From: Mucidula mucida
Lineage: Eukaryota > Basidiomycota > Agaricomycetes > Agaricales > Physalacriaceae
DNA: 64,000 nucleotides
Direction of reading: 5' to 3'
Assembly: GCA_015501055.1 (NCBI GenBank)
Contig: JADNYV010000144.1
Location: 31,362-95,361 of the forward strand
In this document: positions 57,101 to 64,000 of the stretch, in pieces
Numbering within the stretch: the first letter of the stretch is position 1
How the letters are laid out: every line of letters starts with the position of its first letter
The notes under the pieces: model-generated
Database searches by the model: none
Seen by the model: only the letters and a program-made list of their open reading frames with translations
Told to the model about the DNA's origin: nothing
Translations under genes and position numbers: made by a program

Positions 57101-57885
57101 GTGATTTCCACCAACAATATCCGAACAAGCCAAAGCCACCCGCGCTTGCTCGCATTGAAGTCCCCATGTCGCAATTTCCATCACATCTTTTCCGACCCAT
57201 GCCACCGCCCGATACCGAACCCCTCGACATCACGCTACCCTCTGCAGCCCTCATGGAGCGACTCTGGCGCAGAATGGAACTTGCGCCTTAAGGAGGGGGT
57301 GATGTTATGAATCACCATATTTTCACATTTTCACATCTTATCATATCTTATCGGGAGCCTTGTCTTATCAACCAACGGACCGTTTCATCATCTGTTTCGT
57401 CACCGATCATACCCCTTTTCATTACCGAAGCCGTACTCATGTCGGACACACGCCCAACACATGGATGACATCATACATGCCGATACCTCATGGACTCCCT
57501 ATTGTATACACACCGCCGACACTTGTAGCACACATGGTCGTTTCAGTATTATTACTTACATGCAGTCACCACTCGTATTTAATGGTTTCACGGACTAGTA
57601 GCATACAACACTGGGTCAAGGGCGTGGAGCATCCCTAGTGGAAACGCGTATGGACAAGGAGTCTCAAACACAGACTTACTAGTATATAAGCAGTAGTGTA
57701 GTATCATTGTACTTTAGTTCCGATCTCGTTTATACACCTGGCCTAGCCTAGTCTTACGAACGCGAACGCTTTCTTCCTTAGTTCTTGCTGTGGTACCTGG
57801 TTGAGTCTTGTGGCTTAGTCAGTCGCTAACAGCTCTTACTGTAAGTTGGTTGGCTGTTGTTGAGACGTGTTGAAAACAACGGCAT
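51192..57885 (-). CDS. RNase H1 N-terminal-like domain protein, intron 1 holds a Gypsy element
   Basis: Accessory gene of the element. Exon 1 starts at ATG 57885 (MPLFSTRLNNSQPTY). A GTAAGA donor follows, and the acceptor CATGCAG near 52484-52490 leads to TLTANLSQRLAGGQSF and APALMAQATKLAK. The retrotransposon lies between donor and acceptor, so the intron is now about 5.4 kb instead of about 50 nt. Later exons are Pro/Lys/Ser-rich (SPNKQSRPKKSPGKP), then WWRANTQYGRPTYGSS and a Gly/Asn/Trp-rich linker. The C-terminal domain has VYWIVLRGNVPGVYLGRDAV, NLPRIPCATRTQAEANRLF and a stop at 51192. The WIVLRG..PGVY pattern with a later EA helix resembles RNase H1 N-terminal/viroplasmin domains, which bind RNA-DNA hybrids or dsRNA. 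One exon junction (near 52040-52080) is unresolved. Confidence 0.55.
52531..52535. repeat. Left 5-bp target duplication of the Gypsy element
   Basis: GCTCT precedes the 5' LTR and recurs at 57832-57836 after the 3' LTR. Five bases is the usual Ty3/Gypsy duplication size. Confidence 0.9.
52536..53063 (+). repeat. 5' LTR of the Gypsy element
   Basis: Starts TGTTATGAATCACC and ends GTCGCTAACA. It contains a TATATAAG box at 52915-52922. The predicted transcript start about 30 bp downstream falls at or just before AGTTCCGATCT (52948-52958). Confidence 0.95.
53066..53076 (+). promoter_or_regulatory. Putative self-priming primer-binding site
   Basis: AGATCGGAACT, two bases after the 5' LTR, is the exact complement of AGTTCCGATCT at 52948-52958 in the LTR, near the expected RNA 5' end. 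Tf1-type elements prime reverse transcription by folding an 11-nt transcript start onto such a site. No TGG start typical of tRNA priming is present. Confidence 0.65.
53229..53364 (+). pseudogene. Gag remnant (zinc-knuckle end only)
   Basis: A short frame encodes EHGHVSRFCPKKGRPQTIRG and KKLAEELGFAKLPQ-stop, the tail of a CCHC zinc knuckle and the Gag C-terminus. Upstream, the leader sequence ends at AGTAGCGCC. In the related copy near 61768 that leader continues with about 430 bp to a Gag start codon. The leader-to-knuckle jump at about 53229 therefore marks a large internal deletion of gag. Confidence 0.7.
53454..56885 (+). CDS. Gypsy Pol polyprotein (protease, RT, RNase H, integrase)
   Basis: Open frame of 1143 codons; the first in-frame ATG is at 53502, and translation may normally follow Gag. 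Domains by rough residue: aspartic protease at about 80-190 (ALLDSGATGSCVNKEFV); reverse transcriptase at about 290-480 (VKKKDGSLRPVQDYRKLN, RWGYNNIRIKDGDEWKAVF, YLDDILIF); RNase H at about 565-680 (FRVEADSSNYANGAVLSQF, EVFTDHQNLQYF); integrase zinc finger at about 805-855 (HHDAQLAGHPGRYKTLELI, CQKCQVTK); and integrase core at about 880-1030 (VGTDMIGELPESGGYNAIST, NGQTERLNQEIEHF). Catalytic DSG, YLDD and the integrase acidic residues are present. The frame ends at 56885 just before the chromodomain because of a frameshift. Confidence 0.93.
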   Translation: MTTLPPKPAKERFEPNMPEWIAQRLREDDVSRAVGILRAWMPERREREATEEKVMAIRALTKEAVVEVVTELKKSRKYIRGTKGQDMKLRVTIESVHTGSEWETSALLDSGATGSCVNKEFVEKNGLPIKELPVKLPVYNADGTLNEGGAIKGFVEVRMKISDHAEKIELAVTNLGKTSIFLGLDWLRYHNPTINWTESTLTFDQCPDRCGYLPEYDSPEDEGKDVEEKLEEGERLFWMDWDNYRKSGEKLRSQQPSSAAAPYIEEFSDVFSKADFDKLPERRPWDHAIELTPGSKPVDCKVYPLSPSEQKALDEFLEENIHTGRIRPSISPMASPFFFVKKKDGSLRPVQDYRKLNDMTIKNRYPLPLIQELIDKLKGAKCFTKMDVRWGYNNIRIKDGDEWKAVFRTNRGLFEPSVMFFGLTNLPATFQSFMNHILKELIDEGHVIVYLDDILIFTNTLEEHRHIVRRVLEILRVNKLYLKPEKCSFEAQTVDYLGVIVGGGEVKMDPTKVAVVKEWKEPTKKKEVQSFLGFCNFYRRFIRGFAGVAKPLTSLTGKGEWVWGMEQHEAFEELKRRMTEEPVLIVPRDNGKFRVEADSSNYANGAVLSQFVEGKWRPVAFRSRALNEVERNYEIYDKEMMAIMDSIDDWRQYLLGATETVEVFTDHQNLQYFRKPQKLNRRQARWVTELAEYDIQMIYKPGRTMGKADALSRMTGLEKGEKDNENVVLLKPEFFISQIQFSLHTVDTPEDELLNKIKQRKGNKDRYVQKALENKEKGWEEKENGLIIWKDRIYIPKDKELRGRVIGMHHDAQLAGHPGRYKTLELITRTYWWPGISRDVREYVEGCQKCQVTKSHRTKPAAPLHPIDVPSEPWEIVGTDMIGELPESGGYNAISTFVDHFTKRLRIIPTHTTLTSEGMARIYRDRIFPIHGMPRQMIHDRGPQYHSRFMKELYRLLGIQGNFTTAYHPQANGQTERLNQEIEHFLRLFVNYHQNNWHEWLPSAEFVYNDRVHSATKVTPFFADMGRHPYKGTAPKTASRNETAQEFADGIRKTWDEVGSALKMAKEDMKRFYDRKRTEAVEYKEGDKVWLEGTNLSTDRPMKKLDDKRFGPFKVIKKVGTSSYKLQIPHTWKSIHPVSMRPC
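56886..57291 (+). pseudogene. Pol C-terminus with chromodomain, out of frame
   Basis: After a stop at 56883-56885 the expected continuation appears in another frame (NEALLTPYHEP, about 56870-56905), then in a third (VLEGAEPEWEVEKVVNSRKY). A chromodomain follows (GFQYKVHWKGYGTHEQTWEP, NADEAISDFHQQYP) and a stop after MELAP at 57291. Two single-base changes between integrase and chromodomain explain this. Chromodomains at integrase ends direct chromovirus insertion to marked chromatin. Confidence 0.8.
57290..57302 (+). promoter_or_regulatory. Polypurine tract
   Basis: AAGGAGGGGGTGA directly precedes the 3' LTR, the expected plus-strand primer for reverse transcription. Confidence 0.8.
57303..57831 (+). 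repeat. 3' LTR of the Gypsy element
   Basis: Same as the 5' LTR except for about three differences: C for T in TATCGGGAG, T for C in ACTTGTAG, and one added C in CACTCGTATT. Followed by the GCTCT target duplication. Confidence 0.95.
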
Positions 57886-60001
57886 GTTCGAGTTCGCGAG
57901 AAACAGAAATGGAGGGCGGTTGGGAAATGGGGGAGACGAGATGGAGGCCTGCGCTGGGTTGGGATTGCAGGGTTGTCCGCAAGTGGACGTGCATCCATTT
58001 GTCACCGCTATGGACACAATGACCACGAACCCACTAGCGCCAGCGCTCAGCACATCAACAGCATTTTTGTTTGGCACATCTACCGCGTCTTCATTTGGCG
58101 CGTCTACCAGATCTTCCTTTGGTGCACTGCCGCCTTCCACCATGGAACACGAGTCCATTGACGGCCTCATGCCTTCCATCACTTGCCACACAACTTTTGC
58201 TCAGCGTAATCCCGACAAAGACATCATTCCCATTCTCGCAAAAGAGGATCGCTACAAGGCTTCTACGACGTCCGAGGCGCTTTTAAGACGCGAGCAGAGA
58301 CAGGATAAAGCACACGCGCTCAATGAGGCCATCGACAAATACCTCAAGGATAACGAGGCAACAATGCGTGCTATGGCGGTGGAGCATGCCGTCTCCTATG
58401 ATGTTATTCGGCAGTGCTGCACCCAAGTGTCTTTGTTCAAGAGGGAACGCGCCCCGAATCTCGCCAATGCCATTACTCATGCCCGCGCTCAGGAGCTGAA
58501 CAAAGGTGCATTATCCAGCTTCTTTTTACTTCTTTCTAACAGAGTTCAGATCTACCAAAAGGCGAGCATCTGCGCTTGAAGGAGATCATGGGTAAGATCT
58601 CCAGCAAAGAAGAGACTTGGACCAATCTGACGAAGGAGGACCGGGACGAACTTATGGCGAATTTAATCGCCTGGCGATCCCTGAAGAAGACGGGCGCGCG
58701 CGCCAACAATAAAGCGGCGGCGATGGACTGTATTGCGACTGTCGGCACCTTACAAACCGAGGTGCGTACGCGTATCGTTGAGCTGAGTGTTTGGCTAACG
58801 TTCAAGCATCAGTTTAATCGTTTCCACACGCGTCACGGCACCTGGGGGTTTGCCTTCTTTGCGGGCTCCAACGTACACAACGTCTTTGTTCCAACCGTTA
58901 TTGAGACACCGGGCGCCCTTGATTTCATTCCGGTCATCCTTGGGGAGTCCATTGTAGAGGTGCTAGAGTGGTTCAAGGCCTATGTGACTCTGGCAAGTTC
59001 AAGTGAGTGTTTGATGCCTTTACTACAACTTTAATCTCACACAAAATATGCAGCATCAATGGCCTTGAAGGATACGCAACGCGCCTCCGAAAGGAGCTAA
59101 GCGAGACCATCTCTCGCACATTAGGTAAGCATCCTTTCTTACTTCCGCAGGCCATAGCTGATGCGTATTCACCATAGCGCGCGCAACACATAAGAGTACA
59201 ATCAAGATGTCCTACGAAGGCTACGATGTTGACATCGTCGCCAAATATCGTTTTCAAATTGTTGGATGGCCGGAGGATATACCATTCCGAGCCTGCGCCT
59301 TCATGTCACCAGAGGAGCTTTGCCGACTTGTTGATCTCTGGCGAGCTGGAGCGTGTCGGTGGGTGGCAATGATGAAGCTGCAGGTGGATGCTCACATCGC
59401 CGACGTTGCGAAGCGTGTCAAGGACGGCGAGCTGAAGAAAGGCCGAGCTGTCAGGAGCGACAAGGGCAAGAAGCGCATTCGCAGCGATGCGGGGAAAGAG
59501 AACGACTCGGACGCAGACGAGTCCAACAAGTCTGACGACGACGACGACAATGCCACACGCACCAGGCCCACGAAGCGCGCCAAGGTCGCTGCTAAAGCCC
59601 CCACCACAGTCGCTGCTAAAGCCCCCGCCACAGTCGCCAGTAAAGCTCCCACCAGAAAGAGGAGAACTTCCGAAGAGGTGGCCGCCCAGAAACAAGAAAA
59701 GGAGGCGGCGACAACGAAGAGGAAGGCAGAAAAGGAGCAGGCGAAGAAGGATAAGGCGGCGGCAAAGGAGGCCAAGAAGGATAACGCAGCGGCAAAAGGA
59801 GCCAAGAAAACTGGGAGGAAGTCGGCGCCGTCTGTGAAGTGCACGGAAAAGGTGGCGGCAATGATGAGGATGCTGCCGCCGAAGAGCAAAAGGCTCATCG
59901 TTGACAGCGACGATGAAGGGAGTGCATCGGGAGGCAGTGATGACACCGTTGAGGAGGACACGGATGATGCTGAGCTGGATGAGCTGGCAGATGATTTTTA
60001 A
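57884..60001 (+). CDS. KDZ-associated long coiled/basic protein
   Basis: Accessory gene of the element; similar ORFs occur widely in agaric mobile elements, but the function is unknown. The start is uncertain: ATG 57884 (MFEFARNRNGGRLGNGGDEM) overlaps the divergent ATG of the RNase H1-N-like gene, so a later ATG is possible. The first exon has FG-type repeats (FLFGTSTASSFGASTRSSFG) and a helical part (RREQRQDKAHALNEAIDKYL). After a 44-nt intron comes DLPKGEHLRLKEIMGKIS and SLKKTGARANNKAAAMDCI. A second intron leads to RHGTWGFAFFAGSNVHNVF. Later exons read GYATRLRKELSETISRTL and SYEGYDVDIVAKYRFQIVGW with EELCRLVDLWRAGACRWVAM. The tail is Lys/Ala-rich and acidic (KAEKEQAKKDKAAAKEAKKD, DTDDAELDELADDF). 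One junction near 59000-59055 does not join cleanly. Confidence 0.6.
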
Positions 60002-60090
60002 GCCTGTAGGGCCTCTGTAAAATTATCTATTTATTTATGAATATGTCCTACGCATTTTTGGACTGCAATTTCCTGGTATTTTAATGAGTT
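60002..60090. other. Short spacer before the right inverted repeat
   Basis: 3' flank of the preceding gene; no feature seen. Confidence 0.4.
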
Positions 60091-60417
60091 TTGAGTCCGA
60101 CAATGGGCGGGGTGGCGGGATGATGAGCTCCTGCCCGATTTGGCAGTTGATGAAGGCGGGTGTGTCATCCGAGTAATGAGGAGGCCGTGGAAAAGTTCCG
60201 ACAAGGTGCATTCCCGATTGGGAATGAGCGCGGCTGCGCGTACCCGCCTCTTACCCGCCAGAAGTCTTCAAAGTAAATTTATTACAAGTAGTAGTAGTTG
60301 TATTTAATGGCTAACTAGTGCTTGACCGCGCGTTACGGTCAAGTCGGCCTAATTAGGTGTCACACTGTGATCACAGTATGGTACCTAATTAGGTCGGAAC
60401 AACGGGACTATCAGGTG
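60091..60417 (-). repeat. Right terminal inverted repeat of the KDZ element
   Basis: Complement of 44274-44600, including both CCTAATTAGG palindromes, CTGTGATCACAG and the CTTGACCG hairpin. The outer part (about 185 bp) is identical to the left end by eye. Confidence 0.92.
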
Positions 60418-60425
60418 TATAGGAG
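60418..60425. repeat. Right 8-bp target duplication of the KDZ element
   Basis: TATAGGAG, identical to 44266-44273. Confidence 0.9.
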
Positions 60426-60567
60426 TGCGGCTGCAAAACTACAAGATGATAATGGAAAAATAAGGTACATTGCTTATATTGTGAATGTAGTGGTGCTTGC
60501 TGATTTTCCAAGGGAGGGTATGGAACAAAATCAGCAAGTATCTTTATTCTTTACCTGAAACACTGCT

Positions 60568-61077
60568 TGTTATGAATTGCCATATTTTCACACTTTCACA
60601 TCTTATCATATCTTATTGGGGGCCTTGTCTTATCAACCAACGGACTGTTTCATCATCTGTTTCGTCACCGATCATACTTCTTTTCATTACCGAAGCCGTA
60701 CTGAGGTTGGACACACGCCCAACACATGGATGACATCATACATGCCGATACCTCATGGACTTCCTATTGTATACACACCACCAACACTCGTAGCACACAT
60801 GGTTGTTTCAGTATTATTACTTACATGCAGTTACCACTCGTATTTAATAGTTTCACGGACTAGTAGCATACAACACTGGGTCAAGGGTGTGGAGCATCCC
60901 TGGTGGAAACGCGTATGGACAAGGAGTCCCAAACATAGACTTACTAGTATATAAGCAGTAGTGTAGTATTATTGTACTTTAGTTCCGATCTCGTTTATAC
61001 ACCTGGCCTAGCCTAGTTCTACGAATATAAACGCTTTCTTCCTTAGTTCTTTGTCGATCGGCACTTCGCCATTTGAT
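60568..61077 (+). repeat. Gypsy LTR copy (A) joined to a leader fragment
   Basis: Starts TGTTATGAATTGCC and follows the LTR of the 52.5-kb element through its TATATAAG box and beyond to about 61050. There it jumps to a short leader piece (GTCGATCGGCACTTCGCC) before the next LTR. It is more diverged than copy B and lacks its normal end, so it is a rearranged partial copy. Confidence 0.8.
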
Positions 61078-61600
61078 TGTTATGAATCGCCATATTTTCA
61101 CATTTTCAATCTTATCATATCTTATCGGGGGCTTGTCTTATCAACCAACGGACTGTTTCATCATCTGTTTCGTACCGATCATACTTCTTTTCATTACCGA
61201 AGCCGTACTGAGGTGGACACACGCCCAACACATGGATGACATCATACATGCCGATACCTCATGGACTTCCTATTGTATACACACCGCCGACACTCGTAGC
61301 ACACATGGACGTTTCAGTATTATTACTTACATGCAGTTACCACTCGTATTTAATGGTTTCACGGACTAGTAGCATACACACTGGGTCAAGGGCGTGGAGC
61401 ATCCCTAGTGGAAACGCGTATGGACAAGGAGTCTCAAACACAGACTTACTAGTATATAAGCAGTAGTGTAGTATCATTGTACTTTAGTTCCGATCTCGTT
61501 TATACACCTGGCCTAGCCTAGTCTTACGAACGCGAACATTTTCTCTTTAGTTCTTGCTGTGGTACCTGGTTGAGTCTCGTGGCTTAGTCAGTCGCTAACA
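61078..61600 (+). repeat. Gypsy LTR copy (B) with primer site
   Basis: TGTTATGAATCGCC to GTCGCTAACA, followed by the same AGATCGGAACT primer site at 61603-61613 and leader sequence. It is the LTR of a second, truncated member of the same family. Confidence 0.88.
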
Positions 61601-61613
61601 GAAGATCGGAACT

Positions 61614-62195
61614 ATTTCTACCACCTACCACACATCCCTGATCGTCGATCAGCACTTCGCTGTTTGATCATCGCACATTCCCCTTTCCCTTTCCCTGTTT
61701 ACAGATCGACGGATTCCTAATTCCAGCGCACGTCCGCATACGTGTGTATTGGTCCCAGTAGCGCCGGCTAACAGTTAGAGATAACTGCCTCGGGTGCTGG
61801 AAGTAGCCGCTCTCACGAGAACGAACTTTTGGCAGTTGCACTTCAGTGGGCGCTGTTTACGGGTCAACCCCCGTTCCCAGGAAAACTTCGGCTTACCTCA
61901 CACCAGAGGGACGTCGGCTGGGCAATTGCGAACTTGTGACGAGCTCTTGGGCTCCGTAGATACATAGTCAGTAGTCGGTAAAATAGCGTAGACAGTTACG
62001 ATACCTACCTACTTTACTTACCTTACGATACACACCATCATTCCCCACCCTACCAAGTCCTGGATTCTATTTCAGATCTAGGCGATCCTCCCTATTCATC
62101 CAAACCTCTATTCCCTCACCCGTTTCATCCAAATCCGCATCACCCATATCCCCACTTTCACCCTTTCACTCTCCGATCCATCACCCCGATCCATC
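61614..62195 (+). other. Gypsy leader (untranslated) region
   Basis: Long 5' leader between the primer site and the Gag ATG. It is mirrored at 62577-63150. The 52.5-kb element shares only its first part, up to about 61768. Confidence 0.7.
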
Positions 62196-62433
62196 ATGTC
62201 CAACGAAGCACCCGAAGCCGCTCATCACACACCCGCTCATCACGCCAATGACAAACCAAAGGCCGATCCCTTGTCAACAAGCCTTATGACTATGACGGGG
62301 ACAAGTCCAAGTACAAGAGCTGGTGGCGATCGATGTTCACATACATCCGTGACAAGAAGAACAACTCACATCGGACTCCGAAAGATGATGTTGTTCTCTC
62401 CTACATCCGAGGAGATCACGTTGATGCATGGTG
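62196..62433 (+). pseudogene. Truncated Gag start, left arm
   Basis: ATG 62196 opens MSNEAPEAAHHTPAHHANDK. The frame then slips near 62275-62285; the expected continuation (KPYDYDGDKSKYKSWW, SMFTYIRDKKNN, YIRGDHVDAW) is in another frame. It resembles the N-terminal part of fungal Gypsy Gag. It ends where the right arm begins. Confidence 0.7.
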
Positions 62434-62570
62434 AACATCGACCACCAGCTCTTGTACTTGGACTTGTCCCCGTCATAGTCGTAAGGCTTGTTGACAAGGG
62501 ATCGGCCTTTGGTTTCGCATTGGCGTGATGAGCGGGTGTGTGAGAGCGGTTCGGGTGCTTCGTTGGACAT
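62432..62570 (-). pseudogene. Truncated Gag start, right arm
   Basis: Mirror copy on the minus strand from ATG 62570 (MSNEAPEPLSHTRSSRQCET). Small differences put KPYDYDGDKSKYKSWW in frame here, but it continues across the palindrome centre into unrelated residues. Confidence 0.7.
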
Positions 62571-63163
62571 GATGATCGGGGTGATGGATCGGAGAGTGAA
62601 AGGGTGAAAGTGGGGATATGGGTGATGCGGATTTGGATGAAACGGGTGAGGGAATAGAGGTTTGGATGAATAAGGAGGATCGCCTAGATCTGAAATAGAA
62701 TCCAGGACTTGGTAGGGTGGGGAATGATGGTGTGTATCGTAAGGTAAGTAAAGTAGGTAGGTATCGTAACTGTCTACCTATTTTACCGACTACTGACTAT
62801 GTATCTACGGAGCCCAAGAGCTCGTCACAAGTTCGCAATTGCCCAGCCGACGTCCCTCTGGTGTGAGGTAAGCCGAAGTTTTCCTGGGAACGGGGGTTGA
62901 CCCGTAAACAGCGCCCACTGAAGTGCAACTGCCAAAAGTTCGTTCTCGTGAGAGCGGCTACTTCCAGCACCCGAGGCAGTTATCTCTAACTGTTAGCCGG
63001 CGCTACTGGGACCAATACACACGTATGCGGACGTGCGCTGGAATTAGGAATCCGTCGATCTGTAAACAGGAAAGGGGATGGGGAATGTGCGATGATCAAA
63101 CAGCGAAGTGCTGATCGACGATCAGGGATGTGTGGTAGGTGGTAGAAAGTAGTTCCGATCTTC

Positions 63164-63687
63164 TGTTAGCGACTGACTAAGCCACGAGACTCAACCAGGT
63201 ACCACAGCAAGAACTAAGGAAGAAAGTGTTCGTGTTCGTAAGACTAGGCTAGGCCAGGTGTATAAACGAGATCGGAACTAAAGTACAATGATACTACACT
63301 ACTGCTTATATACTAGTAAGTCTGTGTTTGGACTCCTTGTCCATACGGTTTCCGCTAGGGATGCTCCACGCCCTTGACCCAGTGTTGTATGCTACTAGTC
63401 CGTGAAACCATTAAATACGAGTGGTAACTGCATGTAAGTAATAATACTGAAACGACCATGTGTGCTACGAGTGTCGGCGGTGTGTATACAATAGGGAGTC
63501 CATGAGGTATCGGCATGTATGATGTCATCCATGTGTTGGGCGTGTGTCCGACATGAGTACGGCTTCGGTAATGAAAAGGGTATGATCGGTGACGAAACAG
63601 ATGATGAAACAGTCCGTTGGTTGATAAGACAAGCCCCGATAAGATATGATAAGATGTGAAAATGTGAAAATATGGCGATTCATAACA
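63164..63687 (-). repeat. Gypsy LTR copy (B'), right arm
   Basis: Reverse complement of the LTR at 61078-61600, with the primer-site complement at about 63151-63161. Confidence 0.88.
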
Positions 63688-63713
63688 ATCAAATGGCGAA
63701 GTGCCGATCGACA

Positions 63714-64000
63714 AAGAACTAAGAAAAAGCGTTTATTCGTAGAACTAGGCTAGGCCAGGTGTATAAACGAGATCGGAACTAAAGTACAATAATACTACAC
63801 TACTGCTTATATACTAGTAAGTCTATGTTTGGACTCCTTGTCCATACGTTTCCGCAGGGATGCTCCACACCCTTGACCCAGTGTTGTATGCTACTAGTCG
63901 TGAAACTATTAATACGAGTGGTAACTGCATGTAAGTAATAATACTGAAACAACCATGTGTGCTACGAGTGTTTGGTGGTGTGTATACAATAGGAAGTCCA
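63714..64000 (-). repeat. Gypsy LTR copy (A'), partial at window edge
   Basis: Mirror of LTR copy A, preceded (63688-63713) by the same leader fragment. It is cut by the window end. Confidence 0.8.

Larger units (their letters stand above)
52536..57831 (+). mobile_element. Ty3/Gypsy chromodomain LTR retrotransposon
   Basis: Complete by structure: TG..CA LTRs of 528 and 529 bp, 5-bp target duplication, primer site, pol, purine tract. Pol order is protease, reverse transcriptase, RNase H, integrase, then a chromodomain, as in chromoviruses of the Tf1/sushi type. Most of gag is deleted. The two LTRs differ at about three positions, which indicates a recent insertion. It lies in intron 1 of the element's RNase H1-N-like gene. 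Confidence 0.95.
44274..60417. mobile_element. 16.1-kb KDZ-class DNA transposon with TET/JBP cargo
   Basis: Bounded by 327-bp inverted repeats and a perfect 8-bp target duplication, so the borders are exact. Gene order from left: transposase (minus), TET/JBP-like dioxygenase (plus), AT-hook-like protein (plus), RNase H1-N-like protein (minus, intron 1 holding a Gypsy element), long basic protein (plus). Without the Gypsy insertion the element is about 10.8 kb. Association of KDZ transposons with TET/JBP genes is documented for basidiomycetes. The transposase and the dioxygenase both carry breaks, so this copy is probably no longer autonomous. Confidence 0.9.
60757..64000. repeat. Large head-to-head palindrome of Gypsy 5' ends
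   Basis: The left arm (about 60757-62341) reads LTR A, LTR B, leader, Gag start. The right arm (about 62432-64000, window end) is its reverse complement in mirrored order. A unique spacer of about 90 bp (62342-62431) lies between. Differences are sparse. The right arm continues past the window. The spacer reads as further Gag sequence of the left copy, so the right arm joined inside the gag region. Confidence 0.85.

Noticed and set aside
59560..59960. Long minus-strand frame opposite the Lys/Ala-rich tail
   Set aside because: It is the mirror of a low-complexity coding region, not an independent gene.

Overview
The window looks like a fungal nuclear genome segment, most likely an Agaricomycete (mushroom-forming basidiomycete). 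Genes are split by many short introns (mostly 36-62 nt, GT..AG). The gene families are typical of that group: DUF7330-like membrane proteins, expanded F-box proteins, RBR ubiquitin ligases, basidiomycete seven-TM proteins, and a KDZ (Kyakuja-Dileera-Zisupton) DNA transposon with a TET/JBP dioxygenase. No bacterial operons, rRNA, tRNA or CRISPR arrays were seen.

Layout. 1-9.3 kb: a three-repeat Myb factor (3.1-4.2 kb), a decayed seven-TM gene (5.1-6.1 kb), a small charged protein (7.4-7.7 kb) and a dual-specificity phosphatase (8.6-9.2 kb). 9.3-11.1 kb: a CoA-dependent acyltransferase on the minus strand. 11.7-30.1 kb: a locally duplicated block. A DUF7330-like gene and an RBR E3 ligase gene each occur twice (11.7/20.1 kb and 26.5/28.7 kb). 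Between the copies lie an intact F-box gene, an F-box pseudogene split by a 2.4 kb element with inverted ends, an SKN7-type HSF/response-regulator gene and a second F-box pseudogene. 30.5-43.2 kb: an F-box/LRR-like gene, a GPI-type Cys-rich secreted protein, an alpha/beta hydrolase, a DUF6534-like seven-TM gene of uncertain state, a small membrane protein, a four-TM protein and an acidic nuclear-type protein.

44.27-60.42 kb is one DNA transposon of about 16.1 kb, with 327-bp terminal inverted repeats and a perfect 8-bp target duplication (TATAGGAG). It carries a KDZ transposase (now broken), a divergent TET/JBP 2-oxoglutarate/Fe(II) dioxygenase (also broken), an AT-hook-like basic protein, a protein with an RNase H1 N-terminal-like domain, and a long coiled/basic protein. 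A Ty3/Gypsy chromodomain retrotransposon (52.5-57.8 kb, 5-bp target duplication, nearly identical LTRs, gag mostly deleted) sits inside intron 1 of the RNase H1-N-like gene. Its primer site is complementary to its own LTR near the predicted transcript start, which indicates Tf1-type self-priming. Just outside the KDZ element, 60.6-64.0 kb holds LTR plus gag-start pieces of the same family arranged as a large head-to-head palindrome that runs off the window.

How they fit together: the left two thirds is ordinary host gene space with birth-and-death of F-box, RBR and DUF7330 families. The right third is a nested mobile-element complex that carries candidate DNA-modification machinery (TET/JBP) and an inverted repeat able to form double-stranded RNA. 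Its decay looks partly like C-to-T change at CpG sites. All family names come from recognition of motifs by eye; no searches were run.
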